The notes under the pieces were generated by a model. The model was given only the letters and a program-made list of their open reading frames with translations, was not told the DNA's origin and did not search any database. From contig NZ_CP009279.1 of NCBI RefSeq assembly GCF_000758545.1, forward strand, positions 2,480,001-2,544,000: a DNA stretch of 64,000 nucleotides, given 5' to 3'. The first letter of the stretch is position 1, and each line of letters begins with the position of its first letter. This document shows, in pieces, positions 46,721 through 55,363 of the stretch. The position numbers were made by a program, and so were the translations under genes. The stretch comes from Paenibacillus sp. FSL H7-0737. GTDB lineage: Bacteria; Bacillota; Bacilli; Paenibacillales; Paenibacillaceae.

Positions 46721-48358
46721 ATGAACAAAGCATTTGGGAAAAAAGGACTCAAACTTTGTACTGCGCTTATGGCTGTTGTATTGGTATTTACGGGTTGTGG
46801 ATCGAAGGGTAGTTCTGATAACTCCAGCAAAGAATTAAGATCCATTGAAGGGCGATATACAATTGACCCAGAAACACCAGCTTGGAAGCTTGATAAAAAA
46901 GAAGAAACTACGGATCTCACTTGGTATGTAAATGCGGATTGGTGGAACACAGACTTTGGTAAGGACCTCGTTACTAAAAAGATTAAAGAGGACCTGAACA
47001 TCAATATTAAATTCATTACTGGGGACGACACGAAGTTAAATACTATTTTTGCCGGTGGCGAAATGCCGGATATGCTGACTATCTTTGATTCGAACTCACC
47101 AGTGGTACAAAAAGCCGCAACTTGGGCATTGCCTTTGAATGATCTGGCGGATAAATATGATCCTTATTTCAATAAAGTAGCAGCAAAAGATACGATGAAC
47201 TGGTTCCAATTAGCAGACGGTAAGACTTATGGCTATCCTAACTATTCTAATACGCAAAACGATTTTGACAGCGGTAACATTCCTGCTAAAACGGCATTTG
47301 TAATCCGCAAGGATGTTTACGAAGCGATAGGAAAACCAAGCATTGGAACTCCTGAAGAATTCAAGAGTGTTATGCAGCAAATCAAAAAGCAATTCCCGGC
47401 AATGATTCCTTTTGGTTTTAACTCTATTGGCACAGGCACTGGTTCTTTGGGAGATGTTCTTCAGGATTTCATCGGCGTACCGATGGAAACCGAAAATGGT
47501 GAATTCTACAACCGTAACCTAGATGAGGATTATCTGACTTGGTTGAAAACATTAAATGAAGTCTACAGAAATGGTGACATCAGCGATGACAGCTTTGCAG
47601 ATGACGGGACGGCTTTTGAAGAAAAATTGAAATCCGGTAAATATGCAACGCTGATGCTCGATGGAACACCTCAACAAAGTGGTAACCTGCAAATCTTCAT
47701 GACAGAAAATCCAGACAAAGAATATATCGCTATTGATGGACCGCAAAGCACAGTTGGACATGAGCCAACGTTGAATCAGTCAGGAATTACAGGCTGGATG
47801 ATTACCTATGTCACTAAAAAGGCTAAAGACCCTGCCAAAGCGATTCAGATCTACACTTATCTATTGAGTGAAGAAGGACAAAAGCTTATGAACTATGGTA
47901 TTGAAGGGGAAACCTATAAGGTTAACGAAGCGGGTAAAATTGAATTTTTACCTGAAATCAAAGATCTTCAATTGAATAATGCCGATAAATTTAAAAAGGA
48001 TTACCGGATGGGCGAATTTATGTTCTTTGGACATGACCGCGATAAAGCTCTAAGTAATGACGCATTCGCAGATTCTATTAAACAAATGCAAGAGTGGGGT
48101 AAAGGAAAGCTGAAACCACACTTTATTCTTGAAAATATCAACCCGGCTCAAGGAACGCCTGAAGCTCGTAGCCTATCTGCAATCGATACAAATTGGAACA
48201 CTACGCTTGTGAGTATGATTCGTGCTAAGGATGAAGCAACATTTGATAGCACCTTGGCTGCTTACAAATCATTCTTGAAGGATAACAACTGGGATAAGAT
48301 CGCAGAAATTCGCACTGAAAAAATGAAGAGCAACAAAGAAAAATTAGGTCTTAAATAA
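46721..48358 (+). CDS. Extracellular solute-binding lipoprotein (family 1)
   Basis: 545 residues. Lipobox VFTGC (Cys26) follows a basic n-region, then a Ser-rich linker and an LplA-like binding fold (DLTWYVNADWWNTDFGKD, FAGGEMPDMLTIFDSN, GITGWMITYVTKKAKDPAKAI). AGGGGGAAA precedes the ATG. It supplies the LacI-controlled permeases. The adjacent GH30 gene suggests a beta-linked oligosaccharide ligand, which is inference. Confidence 0.93.
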   Translation: MNKAFGKKGLKLCTALMAVVLVFTGCGSKGSSDNSSKELRSIEGRYTIDPETPAWKLDKKEETTDLTWYVNADWWNTDFGKDLVTKKIKEDLNINIKFITGDDTKLNTIFAGGEMPDMLTIFDSNSPVVQKAATWALPLNDLADKYDPYFNKVAAKDTMNWFQLADGKTYGYPNYSNTQNDFDSGNIPAKTAFVIRKDVYEAIGKPSIGTPEEFKSVMQQIKKQFPAMIPFGFNSIGTGTGSLGDVLQDFIGVPMETENGEFYNRNLDEDYLTWLKTLNEVYRNGDISDDSFADDGTAFEEKLKSGKYATLMLDGTPQQSGNLQIFMTENPDKEYIAIDGPQSTVGHEPTLNQSGITGWMITYVTKKAKDPAKAIQIYTYLLSEEGQKLMNYGIEGETYKVNEAGKIEFLPEIKDLQLNNADKFKKDYRMGEFMFFGHDRDKALSNDAFADSIKQMQEWGKGKLKPHFILENINPAQGTPEARSLSAIDTNWNTTLVSMIRAKDEATFDSTLAAYKSFLKDNNWDKIAEIRTEKMKSNKEKLGLK

Positions 48359-48374
48359 GTAAAAGGCTGGATGG

Positions 48375-48392
48375 GGCCCCTTTACCGGGGCC
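48375..48392 (+). terminator. Hairpin between binding protein and GH30 genes
   Basis: GGCCCC-TTTACC-GGGGCC, 17 bases after the binding-protein stop, followed by TTATCATA and not a clean T-run. Probably an attenuating or stabilising stem within the operon. Confidence 0.5.
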
Positions 48393-48442
48393 TTATCATA
48401 CAGAAACATAGCAAAATATATAGAAAAGTGGAGGGAAACAAC

Positions 48443-49786
48443 ATGACAAAACTTAAAATTTATCAATCTACAGGGGAAAATGAATTGTTCGTAGAGCAAA
48501 CGCTAGAACAATTGACTCCAATGGCTTCAGATGAGCCGGTCACTACTGTAAACCTCGATGAGAATCAAACCTTTCAGGAAATGGATGGCTTTGGGGCATC
48601 CTTTACGGATTCATCCGCCTACTTGATTAACCAAGTCCTGAATAATGAACAGAAAAAAGAAGTCATGAGCAAGCTTTTTGATTCCCAAGATGGAATTGGC
48701 TTGTCCGTATTAAGAAATCCAATGGGAGCATCGGATTATGCTAGAGATATTTATAGCTATGACGATATGCCTGCTCAGGAAACGGATACAGAATTAACTC
48801 ATTTCTCCATCGCACATGATGAAGCTGATATTATCCCTTTGTTACAACAAGCATTGGAGCTTAATCCTGAGATCAAGCTGATGGCTTCACCTTGGAGTGC
48901 ACCAGGCTGGATGAAGACTAGCGGATCTATGATTGCTGGTGAGCTTAAACATGAACATTACCAGGCTTATGCCGATTATTTTGTACGATACATTCAAGCC
49001 TTTGAAAAGCACGGTCTGCCAACTTATGCAGTAACACCGCAGAACGAGCCTCTGTTTGAACCAAAGCACTATCCAAGTATGTTAATGCTGCCTGAAGCGC
49101 AAAGAGATTTCATTAAAAACTATCTCAAGCCTAGCTTCGTGAAGCACAACATCAACACAAAAATTCTTTGCTACGATCACAACTGGGACCGTCCAGATTA
49201 TCCACTAACGGTGCTGGATTATGCGAAAGATGAAGTGGACGGTGTAGCTTGGCACTGGTATGGCGGGAATGCGTCAGCACAATCAGAGGTTCTAAAAGCT
49301 TTCGCGGATAAAGAAGTGCATTTTACAGAAGGTTCTGGTGGGGAATGGATTCCTCCGTTTGAACAAGCCTTCTCGAATGTCATGAGAACAGGGATTGATA
49401 TTCTCAGAAACCATAGTAAATCCTTTGTCTTGTGGAATATGGCCTTAGATGAGAAGAACGGTCCAACTGTACCGGGCTTTGGCAAAAGTACTTGTCGCGG
49501 TGTGGTGACGGTCAACCAAGAGACTAAAGAACTTACGTATACGTTGGACTACTATGCACTGGCACATTTCAGCAAATTCATACGTCCTAAGGCTGTGCGT
49601 ATTGACGTTTCCACTAATCAAGAAGTGATTCGTTCCGTAGCTTTTAAGAATACAGATCACTCCATTGCGGTTGTTCTGTTCAACGATAGTGAAAAGGACG
49701 AGAATGTAGCTGTGAAATTGCAGGGCAAGGATGGTTTATCGTTCCGTTTGGCCTCTAAAAGTGCCTTATCTATTTTAATAAAATAA
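48443..49786 (+). CDS. GH30 glycoside hydrolase (first copy)
   Basis: 447 residues, cytoplasmic. GH30 signatures are FQEMDGFGASFTDSSAYLI at the N-terminus, WSAPGWMK, acid/base E202 in AVTPQNEPLFEP and nucleophile E296 in VHFTEGSGGEW. A C-terminal beta-sandwich domain follows. Family activities include beta-glucosylceramidase, beta-1,6-glucanase and beta-xylosidase; the specificity cannot be read here. ATG at 48443 has GGAGGGAAA nine bases upstream. It is last in the LacI-controlled importer operon, so it probably cleaves the imported oligosaccharide. It is only distantly similar to the GH30 at 62649. Confidence 0.93.
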   Translation: MTKLKIYQSTGENELFVEQTLEQLTPMASDEPVTTVNLDENQTFQEMDGFGASFTDSSAYLINQVLNNEQKKEVMSKLFDSQDGIGLSVLRNPMGASDYARDIYSYDDMPAQETDTELTHFSIAHDEADIIPLLQQALELNPEIKLMASPWSAPGWMKTSGSMIAGELKHEHYQAYADYFVRYIQAFEKHGLPTYAVTPQNEPLFEPKHYPSMLMLPEAQRDFIKNYLKPSFVKHNINTKILCYDHNWDRPDYPLTVLDYAKDEVDGVAWHWYGGNASAQSEVLKAFADKEVHFTEGSGGEWIPPFEQAFSNVMRTGIDILRNHSKSFVLWNMALDEKNGPTVPGFGKSTCRGVVTVNQETKELTYTLDYYALAHFSKFIRPKAVRIDVSTNQEVIRSVAFKNTDHSIAVVLFNDSEKDENVAVKLQGKDGLSFRLASKSALSILIK

Positions 49787-49797
49787 TGTGTGTATGA

Positions 49798-49830
49798 AGT
49801 GCTCGAATTTTGATTCGAGTACTTTTTTTT
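49798..49830 (+). terminator. Terminator of the importer-GH30 operon
   Basis: AGTGCTCGAA and TTCGAGTACT form a stem with one G-T pair around TTTTGA. A run of T follows to 49830. Confidence 0.88.
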
Positions 49831-49900
49831 GCCGAAAAACGCATAAAAAATCAGTGTTCGTGAATCTTAAACGCATACCTATAGCGAGGAGATATGAGCA

Positions 49901-50329
49901 TTGAATAGAAAGCTTTTACTGACACTGCTAGTTCTGTGTTTAATGATTACTGGTGGTTCTAGTATTTTTGCTGTTACAAGTGTTTTACCCTTAAAGAATG
50001 AAACACCCAAATGGGCGGTGGAGCTTCATAAAAGTAAACTGCCTTCGCCACAGCCGGAAAAATATAAGAGCTACGAGCTATTAGTCACTAACTTAAGTGA
50101 AGATACCATAGATGTAACGTTTGAGTTGTACCGACCAATGCAGGATCCTAATCAGGAGCAAATCATCTTAGTAGATCCATTTAGCTATGCTATGCAGCCG
50201 AATGAGACGGTTAGCTTTAGCCATTTTTTTATAATGAATGGGGCAAAAGAACTGGAAGTCGTTCTCTCGTGGAATGATCAGAATAGACGTAAGCATAAAC
50301 AAAGTATTAAATTTACTGGTTTTGAATAG
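49901..50329 (+). CDS. Small exported protein of unknown function
   Basis: 142 residues. A clear signal peptide (NRKLLLTLLVLCLMITGGSSIFA, about 2-24) has no lipobox, so it is secreted or held by other means. The mature part is a single small beta-rich domain: SYELLVTNLSEDTIDVTFELYR and MQPNETVSFSHFFIM suggest an immunoglobulin-like fold. TTG start with AGGAGA eight bases upstream. It is a single gene between the GH30 operon terminator and the Rrf2 gene. I do not recognise a family. Confidence 0.7.
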   Translation: MNRKLLLTLLVLCLMITGGSSIFAVTSVLPLKNETPKWAVELHKSKLPSPQPEKYKSYELLVTNLSEDTIDVTFELYRPMQDPNQEQIILVDPFSYAMQPNETVSFSHFFIMNGAKELEVVLSWNDQNRRKHKQSIKFTGFE

Positions 50330-50456
50330 TTGATCGGAGAAATACTAAATATTACAGGGCAATTTCCAATGGGATGTGCCCTCGTTGGTTTGCTCCATCC
50401 CTTGTTATACTCTATAATGTGCTTTATATAATTGCAGTTGAAAGGGGAGATGGGGC

Positions 50457-50888
50457 ATGAGTACAGCTAATCGCGGAGTGAACATCGGACCTCCCCGTTT
50501 TAAAATAGCGGTACATTCCATCGTTTGGCTGGCTAAAAGCGGAAGCATTTTATCTAGTGCAATGATTGCAAGCCAAGTCAATTCACACGCGACCTTTATG
50601 CGTAGAGTGATGCAGTCTTTGGCAACTGCGGGAATCGTGGAGTCCAAAGGTGGAAGAGAAGGCGGGTACGTTCTTCTGAAATCTGCCGATGAGATTACAC
50701 TGGGAGAGATTTATGAAGCAGTTAGTACAACGACGGAGGAGTTAGAAGTGGATATGGCCTGTGGAGCAAGTGCTTTGCTCGATGTAGAGCTTGAAAAAAT
50801 TCTCCAGGAGACAGAACAACGGACCATTCAATATTTACGCCAATATACGATTACTAATGTGATGGAGCGGGTAGAGTTTTTTTCTTAA
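50457..50888 (+). CDS. Rrf2 family transcriptional regulator
   Basis: 143 residues with the Rrf2 winged helix (FKIAVHSIVWLAKSG; SSAMIASQVNSHATFMRRVMQSLATAGIVESKGGREGGYVL). Only one cysteine, C102, is present, so it cannot ligate an Fe-S cluster alone as IscR or NsrR do. Redox sensing through C102, or a non-redox effector, is possible. GGGGAGATGGGGC precedes the ATG. It is upstream of the DoxX gene in the same direction but separated by a terminator-like hairpin. Confidence 0.87.
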   Translation: MSTANRGVNIGPPRFKIAVHSIVWLAKSGSILSSAMIASQVNSHATFMRRVMQSLATAGIVESKGGREGGYVLLKSADEITLGEIYEAVSTTTEELEVDMACGASALLDVELEKILQETEQRTIQYLRQYTITNVMERVEFFS

Positions 50889-50952
50889 TATTTTAATTTT
50901 CAATAAAAAAGGTACTGGTAAAATATTTATTAAGCTACTATAATAAAGTGAG

Positions 50953-50980
50953 TTGCAGTCGGCACTGCAATTTTATTTTG
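50953..50980 (+). terminator. Terminator after the Rrf2 gene
   Basis: TTGCAGT-CGGC-ACTGCAA is a perfect 7-bp stem followed by TTTTATTTTG. It could also double as a regulator site in the 241-base Rrf2/DoxX gap. The rest of that gap shows a TATAAT at about 51008 and nothing else clear. Confidence 0.65.
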
Positions 50981-51129
50981 TAGGTATTGTGCTTGAGGTG
51001 AGCACATATAATAGCAAGGGGGAATAAACAAAGCGGAGTAGCGTAAGTAACATCTATTGTTTAGCAGTGGGTTCATGTACTTTAATATGTGCTTATTATA
51101 GTTGCAAATTATTTTAGGGAGTGATGATC

Positions 51130-51504
51130 ATGAATATTGTATCCATCGTATTACAAAGCTTGTTGATACTTGCTTTCGTTATGGCAGGGTCGGGAAAAGT
51201 AGCGGGTTCAAAAATGCACGTGGATAACTTTAAAAAATGGCGTTTACCACAATGGTTTCGAGTAGTAACGGGTCTAGTTGAGATTGTGGCAGCGGCAGTA
51301 TTGGTTGTTGGCTACTGGGAGCCTAGCTGGGCAGCAGCAGGCGCACTTATACTTGGCGTTACAGCTATCGGCGGAATTCTGGTTCATATACGCGAAAAAG
51401 ATTCGTTCAAAGAGACGTTTCCGATTATCCTGCTTGGCGTGTTAGCAATTATTGTATTTTTCATCCGTCTTTCCGATCTGGCTGATTTTCCAGGGTTTAA
51501 GTAA
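51130..51504 (+). CDS. DoxX family membrane protein
   Basis: 124 residues, four predicted transmembrane helices. The DoxX pattern FVMAGSGKVAGSKMHVDNFKKW is at the N-terminus and FRVVTGLVEIVAAAVLVVGY begins helix 2. Family members have been linked to redox and thiol stress. ATG at 51130 is preferred because AGGGAG lies eight bases upstream; GTG at 51121 and ATG at 51124 overlap that site. The Rrf2 gene upstream may regulate it. Confidence 0.85.
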   Translation: MNIVSIVLQSLLILAFVMAGSGKVAGSKMHVDNFKKWRLPQWFRVVTGLVEIVAAAVLVVGYWEPSWAAAGALILGVTAIGGILVHIREKDSFKETFPIILLGVLAIIVFFIRLSDLADFPGFK

Positions 51505-51520
51505 TTATACTCACCCAATA

Positions 51521-51569
51521 AAAAAATGGCAGTTCAGTGCTGAAATACAGCATCTGGACTGCCATTTTT
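51521..51569. terminator. Bidirectional terminator between DoxX and pdxK-like genes
   Basis: AAAAAATGGCAGT (51521-51533) faces ACTGCCATTTTTG (51558-51570). An inner CAG/CTG and TGCTG/CAGCA pairing extends the stem. The A and T runs serve both convergent genes. Confidence 0.88.
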
Positions 51570-51594
51570 GTTTCAGGATCTGTAGCTTAGGGTT

Positions 51595-52407
51595 CTAACG
51601 TTCTAAACGATAGCCACCATGAAATACAGGACCCACATATTCATTGAACGCAAAGCCATTGCGAATGGCAGCGGAGACAAAATCTTTAGCTTTTGCTACA
51701 GCTTCATGAACGGACAGACCGTTAGCTAAACCGCCTGTAATGGCAGCGGCAAAGGTACATCCAGCCCCATGATTGTGAGCAGGCTCGATTTTGGCTGTTT
51801 GAAATACGGTGTACTCAGCACCGTCGAAGAAGACATCAATCGCTTGATCGCCCCCGAGTGCTTTGCCGCCTTTAACCACGACATTACTTGCTCCGAGCTT
51901 ATGAATCAGACGAGCAGCTTCTTTCATATCCTCTAGGGTAGAAAGTTTGCCAAGACCTGAAAGAACGCCAGCTTCAAACAGATTTGGTGTAACCACAGTG
52001 GCAAGTGGCAGCAGTAAATCACGAATAGCCTCCGCGCTGTCTGGGTTCAAGACTTCATCTTCACCCTTGCAGACCATGACCGGATCAATCACTACATTGG
52101 TCTGTAGATTTTCTTTGATCGCTTGCTCAGCAACACGCACAATTTCAACACTTCCCAGCATACCTGTCTTCATGGCATTTACTGGACCACCTGCGAAAAT
52201 AGTTTTTAGCTGCTCAGCAACAATGGAGGCGTCAATTGGATAAACATTATGGTGCCAGCCGTTGTCCGGGTCCATTGTAACGATAGTTGTCAAGGCACTA
52301 AAGCCGTAGGTACCATACTCTTCAAATGTTTTTAGATCCGCTTGGATGCCTGCGCCACCACTGGAGTCGCTGCCTGCAATAGTTAGAGTTTTAATAATTT
52401 GAGTCAT
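51595..52407 (-). CDS. pdxK: Pyridoxine/pyridoxal kinase (ThiD-like)
   Basis: 270 residues of the ribokinase superfamily. The N-terminal TIAGSDSSGGAGIQADLKTF and NAMKTGMLGSVEIV are shared by ThiD and PdxK. The C-terminal anion-hole motif is NHGAGCTFAAAI, with Cys where ThiD proteins usually have Asp (GTGD/GSGD). That GAGCT form is typical of the Bacillus pyridoxine kinase subgroup. It phosphorylates vitamin B6 vitamers in salvage; hydroxymethylpyrimidine kinase activity is the alternative. ATG at 52407 has AAAGGGGA upstream. It is a single gene, convergent with the DoxX gene. Confidence 0.87.
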   Translation of the reverse strand: MTQIIKTLTIAGSDSSGGAGIQADLKTFEEYGTYGFSALTTIVTMDPDNGWHHNVYPIDASIVAEQLKTIFAGGPVNAMKTGMLGSVEIVRVAEQAIKENLQTNVVIDPVMVCKGEDEVLNPDSAEAIRDLLLPLATVVTPNLFEAGVLSGLGKLSTLEDMKEAARLIHKLGASNVVVKGGKALGGDQAIDVFFDGAEYTVFQTAKIEPAHNHGAGCTFAAAITGGLANGLSVHEAVAKAKDFVSAAIRNGFAFNEYVGPVFHGGYRLER

Positions 52408-52575
52408 GGTAACGTCCCCTTTATATATGTCTGAATTTATAAACAACGCATTGCATTGATTATAACAAAAAATAGCACCTAAGTCTTTCTAAAAAGCAAG
52501 TGTAGGATTCCATTTCACTAACCCTGCATATCAATATAGAAAGAAATTTTAAACAAAACGCTTAGGAGGGCGAGT

Positions 52576-53670
52576 ATGGTCACGATTAGTTTATGTATGA
52601 TTGTACGAAATGAAGAAAAAAGCCTGCATAAATGTTTGTCTAGCGTTGCAAATCTTGTAGATGAAGTGGTTATCGTGGATACAGGCTCGACGGATAAGAC
52701 TAAAGAGATCGCAATGTCCTACGGAGCTGTGATTTACGATTTTGAATGGATCGATAACTTTAGTGCCGCACGTAATTTTGCCTTCAGTAAAGCTACTCAG
52801 GAGTATATTTTGTGGCTGGATGCGGATGACTATATAAAGGAAGCGGATCAGATTCTGTTTAAAAAGCTAAAGGAGATTCTGCCAGGGCATTTTCACAGCG
52901 TGAACATGCAGTATAATTTGGCTTTTGACGAGGCGGGGAATGTCACAGCTAGCTTGCGTCGGAATCGGCTAGTTCGCCGGAGCTGCAATTTTCAATGGAT
53001 TGGCCCAGTACATGAATATCTAGAGGTAAGTGGCCCTTCCTTTAGTAGCGATGTCTGTATTACCCATGAGAAGGATAAGGAATATACAGACCGTAATTTG
53101 CGGATTTACCAAAAAAGAGTGGCCGAGGGTGAAGCATTCTCTCCAAGGGATCAGTATTATTATGCGAATGAATTAAGGGATCATGCTATAAATGAAGAGG
53201 CTTGCAAATACTACGAGCTGTTTTTGGCGGGTGGACAGGGCTGGATAGAAGATAATTTTCAAGCTTGCTTAAGGCTTGCCGAATGCCGGGAACGGCTGGG
53301 GGATAAAGACGGTGCATATGAAGCATTATGCAGAACGTTACAGTACGATAAACCACGTTCAGAGTTCTGCTGCCGACTTGGGGCCCTTCTATTGGAAAAG
53401 GGTCAATTGCACCCAGCAACATACTGGTATGAGCTTGCGATACAGCTGCCACGGGATAACGATTCGATGGGGATGAAAAATGGGATTTTTTATACCTGGC
53501 TGCCGCATCTCCAATTGGCACTCTGTTATGATCGCCTTGGCCAACACGAGTTAGCGAATCATCATAATGAAACGGCGTTGAACTTTTATCCGTCCCATCC
53601 TAGCATGTTATATAACCGCACTTATTTTAAAAATCTGCTTGGCGACAAATATGTAGCGATTCAAGCTTAA
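52576..53670 (+). CDS. Family 2 glycosyltransferase with TPR-like C-terminus
   Basis: 364 residues. The GT2 domain (about 1-200) starts TISLCMIVRNEEKSLHKCLSS and has the metal-binding DxD equivalent in LWLDADDYIK. The second half is helical with TPR-like repeats (ACLRLAECRERLGDKDGAYEAL; ATYWYELAIQLPRD; LALCYDRLGQHELANHHNETAL). The architecture is common in Bacillus and Paenibacillus, including transferases that modify proteins or peptides, but nothing nearby suggests an acceptor. AGGAGGG lies upstream of the ATG. Single gene with its own terminator. Confidence 0.87.
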   Translation: MVTISLCMIVRNEEKSLHKCLSSVANLVDEVVIVDTGSTDKTKEIAMSYGAVIYDFEWIDNFSAARNFAFSKATQEYILWLDADDYIKEADQILFKKLKEILPGHFHSVNMQYNLAFDEAGNVTASLRRNRLVRRSCNFQWIGPVHEYLEVSGPSFSSDVCITHEKDKEYTDRNLRIYQKRVAEGEAFSPRDQYYYANELRDHAINEEACKYYELFLAGGQGWIEDNFQACLRLAECRERLGDKDGAYEALCRTLQYDKPRSEFCCRLGALLLEKGQLHPATYWYELAIQLPRDNDSMGMKNGIFYTWLPHLQLALCYDRLGQHELANHHNETALNFYPSHPSMLYNRTYFKNLLGDKYVAIQA

Positions 53671-53678
53671 CAAAAATG

Positions 53679-53709
53679 CCCCCAGTAGTCATGATTTTGA
53701 CTCTGGGGG
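53679..53709. terminator. Terminator between GT2 and response regulator genes
   Basis: CCCCCAG (53679-53685) and CTGGGGG (53703-53709) with an inner GTC/GAC pair. TTTTCG follows on the plus strand and ATTTTTG on the minus strand, so it can serve both. Confidence 0.8.
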
Positions 53710-53734
53710 TTTTCGTCGTTAAGACACCCTCTTT

Positions 53735-55345
53735 TTAATATGCTGGATTGTATTGTTGTTCTTTTTTGTAATCGTTGGGAGGGAGTCCAACCTCTTGTTT
53801 GAACAGCTTAGAGAAATAGGAGTAGTTGTTATAGCCAACCTTGTTTGCGACAGTATAAACAGACATATTTGTGGTTTCCAATAGATGCTTTGCAGCCGCG
53901 ATTCTAACTTGGATGACGTAGCTGCCTAATGAAACACCAGTTTCTCGTTTGAATATTCTTGCCAGATAATCAGGATTGAGGTAGACAATTTCGGCCAAAT
54001 CATTTCGTGTCAGATCATCACCGTAATGCGAATGAATGTATTGTTTGATTTCCTCCGCGACGGATTTGGTCTGTGCGGCAAACTCACGGTATTTCATCGC
54101 TGTAGTCACTAGATATTTAAGATATTCTTCCATATCCTCGATCGAGTTCAGAGAGTGCAAGGATAATTTATCGTTAGTTTTGCCGGAGTATAGTTTGTGT
54201 GACCGTATCCCTTTGAGGTTGAGAAATGAATAGACTAGCTGAACAATATCTAAGCGGAACAAGCTAAGGACAGAGGTCTCCAGAGTTCTATTGTTAAGCA
54301 TAACCCTTAGAGATTTCGTAACTTCCTCAAGAAAAGTAGTAAACTGATTCTGGTTCAGCAGCTCTTCCAAATAGACAAGATCCGGTGGCGTATAGCCAGT
54401 TTTATTTTGATAGAGATAGGCTTCCACTAAAAAAGTCTGATTTCTGCATCTCGTAATTTCCTCATCCATGCGAAGCGATTGTTTCAGAACATTCCCCACA
54501 TGATTCAGTTTATCGTATAAACCAATATTGCAGCAGACGTCGCATTTTAAATAAGGAATCGCCTTTTGAATAAAGGAAGAGCATAATTCTTCAAGCAAGG
54601 ACGTGTCGGGTGTCTGATTCCATTTTAATATGGCGATCCAATTATAATCTTTATATTCCAGAATACTCTCGATGGTAAAGCAAGGACTCTGTAACAATTC
54701 ATATAATACGTTCAGCAGAGCAAAATCAAAAAGATCCTTCTCTTCTTTTCCCATACTGCCGTTGTAAGGAAATAGGTTAAAGATTAAAGGCTGCAGAGTG
54801 TCACTCATTTGATAGGAGAGGTTCTGTTCCTCAATGGCAAGGGTGATGTCCGCTAATTTAATCGGAAATGATGTGCTTCCACTAACCAACTTACGCCAAA
54901 AATGCTCGAGAATCTTCGCTTGGTTTTTTTGCCAAAAGTAACCGCCTTGAATGGCTTTTTCATTTCTTTGCTGCTCTTTAGCCTGTGTGACAGCCTTATG
55001 GATAATCAGCATCAGCTTATCAAATTCGATGGGCTTCAGAAAATATTCAAAGCTTTGCAATTCAATCGCTTTCTGGGCATAGTTGAAATCCGCATAATTA
55101 GTAAGAAGTATAGTCTGAATACTATAATTCCCTTCGCGAATCCATGCCAGTAATTCCAATCCGCTGCCCTGAGGCATTTCAATATCCGAAATTAGAATTT
55201 GAATAGAATGCTTTTCTATTATTTCACGTGCCTGAGCGACATTATTTGCTGTATAGACAGTATCAATGTGTAACGATTCCCAATCTATTCTCTTTTGCAA
55301 TGCAGCAATAACATAAAAGTCATCATCAACAAGCAGTACATTCAT
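53735..55345 (-). CDS. YesN-type response regulator with AraC domain (second pair)
   Basis: 536 residues. The receiver domain begins MNVLLVDDDFYVIAAL, with phospho-acceptor D54 in LISDIEMPQGSG and Lys in YFLKPIEF. The long middle region is not conserved in sequence. The C-terminal AraC double helix-turn-helix (RNDLAEIVYLNPDYLARIFKR; VYTVANKVGYNNYSYFSKLFKQ) ends VGLPPNDYKK. ATG at 55345 has GGAGAG six bases upstream, just after the sensor stop. It is the partner of the sensor kinase at 55364 and probably regulates the divergent importer operon starting at 57340. Confidence 0.92.
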   Translation of the reverse strand: MNVLLVDDDFYVIAALQKRIDWESLHIDTVYTANNVAQAREIIEKHSIQILISDIEMPQGSGLELLAWIREGNYSIQTILLTNYADFNYAQKAIELQSFEYFLKPIEFDKLMLIIHKAVTQAKEQQRNEKAIQGGYFWQKNQAKILEHFWRKLVSGSTSFPIKLADITLAIEEQNLSYQMSDTLQPLIFNLFPYNGSMGKEEKDLFDFALLNVLYELLQSPCFTIESILEYKDYNWIAILKWNQTPDTSLLEELCSSFIQKAIPYLKCDVCCNIGLYDKLNHVGNVLKQSLRMDEEITRCRNQTFLVEAYLYQNKTGYTPPDLVYLEELLNQNQFTTFLEEVTKSLRVMLNNRTLETSVLSLFRLDIVQLVYSFLNLKGIRSHKLYSGKTNDKLSLHSLNSIEDMEEYLKYLVTTAMKYREFAAQTKSVAEEIKQYIHSHYGDDLTRNDLAEIVYLNPDYLARIFKRETGVSLGSYVIQVRIAAAKHLLETTNMSVYTVANKVGYNNYSYFSKLFKQEVGLPPNDYKKEQQYNPAY

Positions 55346-55363
55346 AGTTAGCTCTCCATTCAT

